A stretch of 23,064 nucleotides of DNA from NCBI GenBank assembly GCA_009780755.1, contig WQZL01000014.1:1-23064 (forward strand), given 5' to 3'. A program made the translations under genes and the position numbers. The notes under the pieces were generated by a model. That model had not been told where the DNA came from. It saw nothing but the letters and a program-made list of their open reading frames with translations, and made no database searches. This document shows, piece by piece, positions 14,783 to 21,919 of the stretch; position 1 is the stretch's first letter; the number at the start of each line of letters is the position of its first letter. This stretch comes from Promicromonosporaceae bacterium. Lineage in GTDB: Bacteria > Actinomycetota > Actinomycetes > Actinomycetales > Cellulomonadaceae.

Positions 14783-16840
14783 CTAGTAGATGGGGCGGCC
14801 GTGGGCGTCGGGGATGCCGGAGTGGCGGTAGAAGTAGGTGTTGATGATGTCGCGCCAGTCGGTGGCGGAACGCACCTGTTCGGCGAAGCGCTCATCGATG
14901 CGGGCGGCCACATCCGCCGGAAACTCATCGCGCACGCCCTGCCAGGCGGCCACGGCCACCTTGACTCGCTCCAGCCCCTCGAAGTGCGTGTCGTAGACGT
15001 GCTGGATCATCGTCTTGCCTGATTTCAGCACATGCGTGTAGGGCACGTGGTGGAAGAACAGCAGCAGCTCGTCGGGGCAGGTTGCCAGGTTCTCGTACAC
15101 GTCGCGCCACGGCTTAGGGTATTGGTCGGTGTAGCCGGTGCCGGTCGCTCGCGTACGATCCACGCCGATGCTTATCCGGTCGGCGAAGTGGTATGTGCCC
15201 CACGGGGTGTACTCGTAGCCGTCCGGGTTGGGGCCGTAGTGGTGGTGCGGGTACACCATGAAGCACACACCCAGCGGAGCGGTGTACATCTCGTAGGTTT
15301 CCCATGATTTGCCCAGGATGGCGTCTAGGGCGGCAGCGCCTTCGCTCGATACCTCCGGGAAGGTCGCCAAAGCCCAGTCGGACAAGATGATGTCGGGGTC
15401 TGCCTGCGGATCCCACGTCAAACGACCCCAGGCGTACAGGTTGGCCTGGGCAAACGGGTGGCCCGTCCAGAACACATCATCGCCGACGTTGGAGACGGCC
15501 ACGAAGCCGCCAATTCTGGTGCCATCGCCCAACGGGTGACCACCCGCAACGATGTCGGCCATCGTTGGACTGCCCTCGCCCCAGTAGGGGAACTGCATCA
15601 GCTGGCTCCACATGCGCCCCAGGTATACGGCGTGTTTTTGGTGGCCGAGATATTCGGTGGTCACTTGGAACTCGGCGGCCACGCTGGTCTGTGGCAGGGC
15701 GGCGATGGTGGGCGAGGCCGGCTCGCGCACCTGGAAGTCGAGCGGGCCATGCTTAATCTGCACGATGACGTTCTCGGCGAAGGTGCCGTCGTAGGGGGCG
15801 AAGTGTTCGTAGGCGGCCTTGGCCCGGTCGGTCTTACGGTCGCGCCAATCCTGCGTGTGGTTGTACACGAAGGCGCGCCAGTGGATAAGCCCGCCATGCG
15901 GCTCGACAGCCTTGGCGAGCATGTTGGCACCGTCGGCGTGAGTGCGGCCATAGGCGAACGGGCCAGGCTGGCCCTCGGAGTCGGCCTTGATTACAAAGCC
16001 GCCGAAATCAGGAATCGCGGCCCACACGCGATTGGCGGCGGCCTGCCACCAGGCGAGTACATCGGGGTTGAACGGATCGGAGTCGGCCAGGCCACCTAGA
16101 CGCACGGGCGAGGCCCAAGAAACGGACAGGTGGGTGGTCACGCCGTAGGGGCGAAACACGTCGGCGATGCGCGCCACCTCGGGCAGCAGATCGTCGAGCA
16201 GGCGCATCTCTAGGCGGCCAACGTTCACGTTGTTGATGGCCACGCGGTTGATACCCACCGAGGCAAGCAGACGGGCATACTGGGCAACACGAGTCAGGTC
16301 TTCGCGGACGACGCCATGATCGAAGAAGATCGAGCCGCCGGAGTAACCGCGCTCGACATGCCCCATCACCGGATGCACGTCCATGTTGTCCCAATGGTCC
16401 AACATACGCAGGGCCGTGTGCGGAGTGTGGCATTCATTCTCGACGTCAGGGCCGGTGAACGCATCCTTCCCAAGACGCGCCAGGTGGAACCAGCCGTATA
16501 GCAACCCGCGCGGGTTGCTGGCGACGATGCGCACCAGGCCGTCCGTGCGCGAGAAGCAGAACGCCTCCGGATTCTCTTCGCAGCAGTCAAGTTCGATGGC
16601 GAGCAAGACGTCCGCCTCCGCCTCGTCAACCAACGCGCCACCATGAGCAGCCGTCGCGGCCTCGACCTCGGCCATGATGGTCGGCGCCACCGGGGAGAAG
16701 GCCGGATCGGCTAAACCGTCAAACGAGAGGTCATCCTCCAACACGACGGCAATGCGGCGCGAACCGACAGCGGAGAAGGCCGCGGCGGGCAGCCAGGCGG
16801 CATGAACTAACGGGTCGATGGGCAGCGTGACGGTAGTCAT
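14783..16840 (-). CDS. aguA: Alpha-glucuronidase, GH67
   Basis: It removes (4-O-methyl)-glucuronic acid from the ends of xylo-oligosaccharides. It is 685 residues long with no signal peptide, so it is probably cytosolic and acts on imported oligomers. Domains in order: N-terminal beta domain (about 1-130), TIM barrel (about 140-475) and C-terminal helical domain. The general acid is expected at Glu289 in IKADSEGQPGPF, and the paired bases at Asp368 (GPLDFQVREP) and Glu396 (QVTTEYLG), by alignment in memory with the Cellvibrio enzyme. ATG 16840 is 8 nt after the uxaC stop, with no good ribosome-binding site, suggesting coupled translation. Its product feeds directly into UxaC. No transporter or regulator for this pathway is in the window. 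Confidence 0.95.
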   Translation of the reverse strand: MTTVTLPIDPLVHAAWLPAAAFSAVGSRRIAVVLEDDLSFDGLADPAFSPVAPTIMAEVEAATAAHGGALVDEAEADVLLAIELDCCEENPEAFCFSRTDGLVRIVASNPRGLLYGWFHLARLGKDAFTGPDVENECHTPHTALRMLDHWDNMDVHPVMGHVERGYSGGSIFFDHGVVREDLTRVAQYARLLASVGINRVAINNVNVGRLEMRLLDDLLPEVARIADVFRPYGVTTHLSVSWASPVRLGGLADSDPFNPDVLAWWQAAANRVWAAIPDFGGFVIKADSEGQPGPFAYGRTHADGANMLAKAVEPHGGLIHWRAFVYNHTQDWRDRKTDRAKAAYEHFAPYDGTFAENVIVQIKHGPLDFQVREPASPTIAALPQTSVAAEFQVTTEYLGHQKHAVYLGRMWSQLMQFPYWGEGSPTMADIVAGGHPLGDGTRIGGFVAVSNVGDDVFWTGHPFAQANLYAWGRLTWDPQADPDIILSDWALATFPEVSSEGAAALDAILGKSWETYEMYTAPLGVCFMVYPHHHYGPNPDGYEYTPWGTYHFADRISIGVDRTRATGTGYTDQYPKPWRDVYENLATCPDELLLFFHHVPYTHVLKSGKTMIQHVYDTHFEGLERVKVAVAAWQGVRDEFPADVAARIDERFAEQVRSATDWRDIINTYFYRHSGIPDAHGRPIY

Positions 16841-16848
16841 ATTGGCGT

Positions 16849-18273
16849 TCAGTTCTTCGCGTAGGAGAGGAGGGGAAGGTGGTAGGCGAGGTCGCGCGCG
16901 GTTTCGTGAGCCTCGTCAATGTCGAGGCGGTGTTCGGCCACGAGACGGGCCAGGAATCCGGCGTCGATGCGGCGGGCCAGGTCGTGGCGCGCCGGGATGG
17001 AACAGTAGGCGCGGGTGTCGTCTACGAATCCGGAGGTGTTGTAGAAACCGGCGGTCTCGGTGGCGGTTTCCCTAAAGCGGCGCATTCCCTCGGGAGAGTC
17101 GATGAACCACCACGGAGCGCCCAGGCGCATCGCCGGGTAGACGCCCGCCATCGGGGCCAACTCTCGGCTGTACACATCTTCGTCGATGGTAAAGACGATG
17201 GTTCGGAAGTTCGGATGATGGCCGAATGCCTCCAGCATGGGCCGCAGCGCGCGGTTGTACTCGACGGCAAACGGAATGTCATAGCCCTTGTCTGGGCCGT
17301 AGGTGGCGGTGATGGCGCGGTCATGCCCCCGCTCGACGCCGGGGTGAATCTGCATCACCAGGCCGTCCTCGGTGGCCATAAGCGCCATCTGGAACAGCAT
17401 GTGCGCGTTGAAGGCGCGGGCCTCGGCAGCGGTAACCGGACGACCATTGAAGGCGGCGTCGAACAGGCGGGCGGCGTCGGAGTCTGCCATTGGCGTGGTG
17501 TCGGCCAGGTTGGGGCCGTGGTCGGTGGCGAGCGCTCCGGCGGCCTTAAAGCGCAGCCGTTGAGCACGCAGCGCGTCTAGGTAGGTCTTGTAATCGACGA
17601 CGTCCACTCCGGCGGCCAGGCCGGTGGCAAGCACATCGTGGGTGAAGCTCGGGTTGTCCAAGGCGAGTACGGGGTCGGGGCGGAACGTCGGCAAGATGCG
17701 CTCGCCCCAGCCCTCCTCGGCGAGCTTCCGGTGATGTTCCAGCGACGCCCAGGCCGGGTCGGTGGTGCCAATCACCTCAATGTTGAACCGATCCATCAGC
17801 GTGCGTGGGCGGAAGGCCGGATCGGCGATGGCCGCGGCGATGCGGTCGTAGATTGCATCCGAGGTTTCGGCCGATGGACGCTGCGTCACGCCAAAAATCT
17901 CGACGAGTTCATGCTCCATCCAAAAGCGGGTGGGTGTGCCACGGAACAGATGCCAGTTCTCACAGAAGCGTCGCCAGATGGCGCGCGGGTCAGCCTCGGG
18001 GGCGCGATCACCATCCACGGAGGCCACGCCCAGATCGCTCAGGGTAGTGCGACCCTGCGAGATGAGCATCCGCATCAGGTAGTGGTCGGGGGTGACCAGC
18101 AGCGCGGCGGGGTCAGAGAAGGGGGTGTCATCAGCGAACCACTCCACCGGCACATGCCCGTGCATCGAGATGATTGGCAGCTCCCTAATGCCCTGATAAA
18201 TCTCGCGGGCAAACCCGCGGGTGGTGGGGTCGGACGGCAGCGCGCGATCCGAGTGCAAGATCAAATTAGGCAT
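16849..18273 (-). CDS. uxaC: Glucuronate isomerase
   Basis: This cytosolic enzyme of the amidohydrolase superfamily isomerises D-glucuronate to D-fructuronate (and galacturonate to tagaturonate). The 474-residue length is normal. Seen are the metal-binding HGH pair near the N-terminus (MHGHVPVEW, His38/His40), DRFNIEVIGTTDPA, MQIHPGV, YNRALRPMLEAFG and ARRIDAGFLARLVAEHRL. It differs from the textbook HCH motif of E. coli UxaC in having Gly between the two histidines. ATG 18273 follows AGGGG closely; ATG 18300 would add nine residues and cannot be excluded. It is the first gene of a uxaC-aguA operon. Element copy 3 lies about 80 nt upstream of its start. Confidence 0.95.
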   Translation of the reverse strand: MPNLILHSDRALPSDPTTRGFAREIYQGIRELPIISMHGHVPVEWFADDTPFSDPAALLVTPDHYLMRMLISQGRTTLSDLGVASVDGDRAPEADPRAIWRRFCENWHLFRGTPTRFWMEHELVEIFGVTQRPSAETSDAIYDRIAAAIADPAFRPRTLMDRFNIEVIGTTDPAWASLEHHRKLAEEGWGERILPTFRPDPVLALDNPSFTHDVLATGLAAGVDVVDYKTYLDALRAQRLRFKAAGALATDHGPNLADTTPMADSDAARLFDAAFNGRPVTAAEARAFNAHMLFQMALMATEDGLVMQIHPGVERGHDRAITATYGPDKGYDIPFAVEYNRALRPMLEAFGHHPNFRTIVFTIDEDVYSRELAPMAGVYPAMRLGAPWWFIDSPEGMRRFRETATETAGFYNTSGFVDDTRAYCSIPARHDLARRIDAGFLARLVAEHRLDIDEAHETARDLAYHLPLLSYAKN

Positions 18274-18350
18274 GCCCCTGAGTCTAGGCGCCCCAATCAT
18301 CCGCCCCGGTATTTCCCCAGCGAAACGATGCGATCCCCGCGCTAAACAGT

Positions 18351-18424
18351 CATCGAAGTCGGTCATTTGCGTTGAGATCGGTTGCTCGGATTACCGATCT
18401 CGACGCAAATGACCGACTTCAACG
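18351..18424 (+). repeat. 74-nt palindromic element, copy 3
   Basis: It has the 13-6-13-10-13-6-13 layout with loop TGCTCGGATT. The outer units carry GAAGTC on the left and GACTTC on the right, where other copies have GAGGTC and GACCTC, so pairing is kept. The right end overlaps the last codons of the minus-strand DUF559 gene, and its CGTTGA supplies that gene's Arg codon and TGA stop. Confidence 0.95.
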
Positions 18425-19342
18425 TTTTGGGAAGGGGGGAGGGGCGGGGAGGTGGGGGTTGGGGTGGTAGGTAGGGGTGGCGGGGAAGAGGGCGAGGATG
18501 CGGCGGATTATCTCGCCTGGGCGATCCCAGGCGGTTATGCGTAGCGGGGTGCGTCCGCACGCTTCCTGAATCGCGTCGGCGCGTCGTTTCTCCTGAAATC
18601 GCGCCTCATCGGCGTCGTACCGGTTCCCGAAGGCACCATCTCGATACTTCACCTTGCCGTCGAACTCCACCAAAACGCCGTACTCCGGCCAAGCTATATC
18701 GATGAATCGAGCGCCGAGCCGCGTGTCAACCCGAAACTGGGTTACCGGCCGGGGTAACCCGGCACGAATCACGAGGTAACGCAGCCAAGTTTCCCAGGGC
18801 GAATCTGCCCCGCCATCGGCCAAGGCCAAGGTCACTTGCGCTCGCCTCACCCCGCGCACCCGGCCTCGCTCGTTGAGGCATTCCCAAATATCGGCCAGGT
18901 GCAATCCGAGCCGCAGCGCCGCATCCGCGATCACGAGCGCCTCCAGCGGGTGCATTGCCAGCGCGCAGTCCACCACCGTTCGCGCTTGCGAGGTGACCGG
19001 TAGGCCGTCACACATTGCGACGTCGGCTTTTCCCAGCGGGACGCGGTGCCGCACAATATCGGCCGCCGCATGGCCCGATGCCCGGTACCGTTGGATTATG
19101 TGTACGTCTCCGCTCGGCAACCAGCGCGGATAGCCCCAGATCGTAGCGGCGGAGACGTTGCAGAACACATGAAATGCGTTGAGTTGTCGATGCACCAACT
19201 CGACTCGCTCCATCTCACAGGGAGCATCCGGCGGTGCCCCGGCCACGTAACCGCCCCGTCGCACCCGCTGCACCTCGCCTCGTCGGTGCGCCGTCCGCAA
19301 CTCATCGCGATTACATTCCCTGGAAACAAGTAATTCAGTCAT
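18419..19342 (-). CDS. DUF559/AbiEi-like protein with a PD-(D/E)XK-type (Vsr-like) endonuclease domain
   Basis: This is a 307-residue member of a common, little-characterised actinobacterial family. The N-terminal half (about 1-130) resembles the AbiEi antitoxin-type winged helix: an RGEVQRVRRGGYVAG segment, then SAATIWGYPRW and TSQARTVVDCA. The C-terminal half (about 180-280) resembles DUF559: SPWETWLRYLV with Glu184, FIDIAWPEYGVLVEFDGKVKY with Asp215, Glu226 and Lys230, then EKRRADAIQEACGRTPLRIT. These fit a Vsr-like nuclease core, but activity is unproven. I chose ATG 19342; TTG 19381 would add 13 poor residues. A Pro-rich tail (about 288-307) is encoded by a C-rich tract running into element copy 3, where the stop codon lies. 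A DnaA-box-like palindrome sits about 40 nt upstream of the start, and element copy 4 just beyond it. Confidence 0.8.
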   Translation of the reverse strand: MTELLVSRECNRDELRTAHRRGEVQRVRRGGYVAGAPPDAPCEMERVELVHRQLNAFHVFCNVSAATIWGYPRWLPSGDVHIIQRYRASGHAAADIVRHRVPLGKADVAMCDGLPVTSQARTVVDCALAMHPLEALVIADAALRLGLHLADIWECLNERGRVRGVRRAQVTLALADGGADSPWETWLRYLVIRAGLPRPVTQFRVDTRLGARFIDIAWPEYGVLVEFDGKVKYRDGAFGNRYDADEARFQEKRRADAIQEACGRTPLRITAWDRPGEIIRRILALFPATPTYHPNPHLPAPPPFPKR

Positions 19343-19381
19343 TTTCCGACTGTAACCCCATCCCGCCCACCCCCGCCTCAA

Positions 19382-19403
19382 CTATCCACACCCCTGTGGA
19401 TAA
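19382..19403. promoter_or_regulatory. Inverted pair of DnaA-box-like sequences upstream of the DUF559 gene
   Basis: TATCCACA (19383-19390), CCCC, TGTGGATA (19395-19402) form a perfect palindrome. TGTGGATAA (19395-19403) is the complement of the consensus DnaA box TTATCCACA, and CTATCCACA (19382-19390) matches it at 8 of 9. It lies 40 nt upstream of the chosen start of the minus-strand gene, a plausible promoter or operator position. Binding by DnaA or by the gene product is inference. Confidence 0.6.
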
Positions 19404-19412
19404 CTCACGCGG

Positions 19413-19486
19413 TGTCGAGGTCGGTCATTTGCGTTGAGATCGGTTGCTCGAGTTACCGATCTCGACGCAAATGACCGACCTCAACG
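19413..19486 (+). repeat. 74-nt palindromic element, copy 4
   Basis: It has the same layout, with loop TGCTCGAGTT and spacers CATTTG/CAAATG, and is nearly identical to copy 3. It lies 31 nt beyond the cca stop codon and upstream of the DUF559 gene. Like copy 3 it is followed by a G-rich stretch on the plus strand. Confidence 0.95.
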
Positions 19487-19517
19487 TTGGGAATGGGGGG
19501 TGGGGAGGGGTGGTGGG

Positions 19518-20990
19518 TTAGGGGTTGGCGGGTGGGTGGTGGGTGGCCCACCAGGTGTGGAGTTCTTGTTCGGCGCGGTCTTTGCCCAGGGGGCCGTGTT
19601 CCATGCGGAGGGCCAGGAGATGCTTGTAGGCCAGGCCGACCTCGCGACCGGGGGGGATGTTCAACAGCGCCATGATCTGGGTGCCGTCCAGGTCGGGGCG
19701 GATGGCGTCGATCTCCTCCTGCATCCGTAAGGCCACGATCCGGGCCTCTAGTTCAGAGTATGAATCGGCCAGGCGTTGCGCCTTGCGGCGGTTGCGGGTG
19801 GTGCAGTCCGCGCGCGTGAGCCGGTGCAGCCGCTCCAGCAGCGGCCCGGCATCCGTGACGTACCGTCGCACCGCCGAATCCGTCCAGGCGCCGTCACCGT
19901 ACCCGTGGAATCTTAGGTGCAGCTCCACCAGTCGCGAGACGTCCTTGACGATCTGCTTTTCGTACCTCAGCGCCCGCAGCCGCTTGGCCACCAGCTTGGC
20001 GCCCACCACCTCATGATGGTGGAAACTGACCCCACCGCCGGCCTCGAACCGGCGGGTGGGTGGTTTGCCGATGTCATGCAGCAGCGCAGCGAGCCGCAAC
20101 ACCAGGTCCGGGTAGGGCACCGGGCCATCTGGGCCGGTTTCCATCTCCATCGCCTGGTCAAGCACGGTCAGCGAGTGTTCGTAGACGTCCTTATGCCGAT
20201 GATGCTCGTCGATTTCTAGGCGCAGCGCAGGCAGCTCGGGCAGCACATGGTCGGCTAGGCCCGAATCTACGAACACCGTCAGCCCCTTGCGCGGCGCCTC
20301 CGCCAGCAACAGCTTGGTCAGCTCCGCCTGCACCCGTTCAGCCGAGACTATGGCGATCCGCTCCGCCATCGCTGTGATAGCCGCCGCCGTCCCCTCCTCG
20401 ACCGTGAACCCTAGCTGCGCCGCGAACCGTGCCGCCCGCATCATCCGCAACGGGTCGTCATCAAAGGAACGCTCCGGCGCGATTGGTGTCCGCAACACCT
20501 TCGCGGCCAGGTCGCTCAGCCCATCGAACGGATCGACAAAGGTCAGGTCCGGTAGTCGTACCGCCATCGCATTAACCGTGAAATCGCGCCGGGAGAGGTC
20601 ACCATCTAGGGTGTCACCGAAGGCGACCACCGGCTTGCGCGAGTCTGGGTCGTACTTGTCGCTGCGGTATGTGGTGACCTCCACCACCACGTCATCGCTA
20701 CCGTCGCGGGCAAACCGCCGCGCGCCGATGGTGCCGAACTCCTTGCCGATGTCCCAGTGCGCGTCCCCCCACTTGGCCAATAGCGCCTGCGTCTGATCCG
20801 GGGTGGCCGATGTGGCGAAATCGAGGTCGCTGCTTGCCAGCCCCAAGAAGGCGTCGCGCACCGGGCCGCCCACCAAGGCCAGCTCGTGCCCGGCCGCCAC
20901 GAACAGAGTGCCAAGCTCAAGGGCAGCCGGGGCGAGAGAGGTCAGTGTGTTCAGCGCGCGATGAAGCAGCTCAATGGAGGAGGCAGGCAC
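19518..20990 (-). CDS. cca: CCA-adding tRNA nucleotidyltransferase with HD domain
   Basis: It adds or repairs the 3'-CCA end of tRNAs. The 490-residue protein has the class II nucleotidyltransferase head LVGGPVRDAFLG (39-50) with the metal-binding pair Asp55/Asp57 in SSDLDFAT, RRDFTVNAMA (about 154), the head-neck region SFDDDPLRMMRAARFAAQLGF, and a C-terminal HD domain with LAALLHDIGKP (about 280-290) and HHHEVVGA. Start is GTG 20990 with only weak Shine-Dalgarno similarity. It is divergent from the Nudix gene across 122 nt. The cca-Nudix-DUF6049 order matches, from memory, Rv3907c-Rv3908-Rv3909. The 3' flank is C-rich on the coding strand and then enters element copy 4. Confidence 0.96.
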   Translation of the reverse strand: MPASSIELLHRALNTLTSLAPAALELGTLFVAAGHELALVGGPVRDAFLGLASSDLDFATSATPDQTQALLAKWGDAHWDIGKEFGTIGARRFARDGSDDVVVEVTTYRSDKYDPDSRKPVVAFGDTLDGDLSRRDFTVNAMAVRLPDLTFVDPFDGLSDLAAKVLRTPIAPERSFDDDPLRMMRAARFAAQLGFTVEEGTAAAITAMAERIAIVSAERVQAELTKLLLAEAPRKGLTVFVDSGLADHVLPELPALRLEIDEHHRHKDVYEHSLTVLDQAMEMETGPDGPVPYPDLVLRLAALLHDIGKPPTRRFEAGGGVSFHHHEVVGAKLVAKRLRALRYEKQIVKDVSRLVELHLRFHGYGDGAWTDSAVRRYVTDAGPLLERLHRLTRADCTTRNRRKAQRLADSYSELEARIVALRMQEEIDAIRPDLDGTQIMALLNIPPGREVGLAYKHLLALRMEHGPLGKDRAEQELHTWWATHHPPANP

Positions 20991-21112
20991 CTACCAATTG
21001 TCGCCGACTTGCCGCCCACGACGCCACTTTCACGCACTACTTGTGTGCACTCCTCGCGGCACCTGCACGTTCTACTTTCAAGTTCTGACGGCTCCCTCGG
21101 TAGGGTTGGGGC

Positions 21113-21919
21113 ATGACGGGGGACGAGAAAGGCCACGGCGAGGCGCGCCCTCGCCCGGTTCCGCTGCCCGGCCCGTATCGTCCCAACCCACCCCGCGCGC
21201 CGTTGGCATCACCTAAGCCCGTCGGTGACGAAGCCGGTTTTGGCCCTTCAGCAAGCGCAGATCAGAGCAAGCTCAACCACCGACAGCGGCCAACTCCACT
21301 GACGGTTCGTATCGGGCTGACGGCCAAATCTGCCAGCGTCAGCCCCCCGCAGCCCCCTCCGGGCCAGGTCCGGGCCGTTGCCCCGCAGGACGGTCCCCGC
21401 CCCACCCCATTGACCCCGCCATCGGCACACCTATCGCTTGTCGAGGAAACTTCCGCCGGGGGGGTCGCGGTTCGCCCGCCAGCCCACGGAGAGAAAGGCC
21501 CACAAGCCGCCGTGATCGTCCGCCGCAACCGCGCCGGGCGGATCGAATGGTGTCTGCCGAAGGGTCGCCTAGAGCCAGGAGAAACGCCGCAGGAGGCCGC
21601 AGCCCGCGAAGTGCGGGAGGAGACCGGCATCGATGGCGAGATTCGGGGCACGCTCGGCCTGATCGACTATTGGTTCACCGGCGGCGCCCGACGAGTTCAC
21701 AAGGTGGTGCACCACTATCTGCTGACGATGATCGGCGGGTATCTGACGGTTGAGAACGATCCCGACCAGGAGGCCGAGGATGCGTTTTGGGTGCCCGTGG
21801 CCGAGCTGCCCGAGCGGCTCTCGTACCCCAACGAGCAGCGCATAGCCGTCGCCGCCCGGCAAACCCTGGCCCGCAACCCGGAGCTAATCATTCCCACCAG
21901 CGAGGCGGGCAGCCAGTGA
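21113..21919 (+). CDS. Nudix hydrolase (MutT4-like position)
   Basis: This Nudix hydrolase of 268 residues cleaves nucleoside-diphosphate-linked compounds, but the substrate is not evident. The Nudix box spans 151-173 (GRLEPGETPQEAAAREVREE and on), matching GX5EX7REUXEEXGU. It is preceded by SAGGVAV and followed by YWFTGGARRVHKVVHHYLL, as in the actinobacterial homologues beside cca. The first 110 residues or so are Pro-rich and disordered, and part is encoded by a perfect 9-bp inverted repeat (21314-21345). ATG 21113 is the likely start, since the GC-rich leader is open throughout, though a shorter protein starting nearer residue 105 cannot be excluded. It overlaps the DUF6049 GTG by 4 nt. 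Confidence 0.9.
   Translation: MTGDEKGHGEARPRPVPLPGPYRPNPPRAPLASPKPVGDEAGFGPSASADQSKLNHRQRPTPLTVRIGLTAKSASVSPPQPPPGQVRAVAPQDGPRPTPLTPPSAHLSLVEETSAGGVAVRPPAHGEKGPQAAVIVRRNRAGRIEWCLPKGRLEPGETPQEAAAREVREETGIDGEIRGTLGLIDYWFTGGARRVHKVVHHYLLTMIGGYLTVENDPDQEAEDAFWVPVAELPERLSYPNEQRIAVAARQTLARNPELIIPTSEAGSQ
21314..21345. repeat. Inverted repeat inside the Nudix N-terminal region
   Basis: GGGCTGACG (21314-21322) and CGTCAGCCC (21337-21345) are perfect complements, with an inner GGC/GCC extension. It is located in the part of the gene coding for the low-complexity leader. Confidence 0.7.

Noticed and set aside
15870..15890. DnaA-box-like GTGGATAAG inside aguA
   Set aside because: It is a single imperfect match within coding sequence, explained by codons.
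15458..16099. Plus-strand frame opposite aguA
   Set aside because: It lies entirely inside and antisense to a clear GH67 gene.
19492..19556. G-rich tract as a functional G-quadruplex
   Set aside because: The runs of G are real, but similar C-rich coding tails are common in high-GC genes, so I report only the shared flank of copies 3 and 4.
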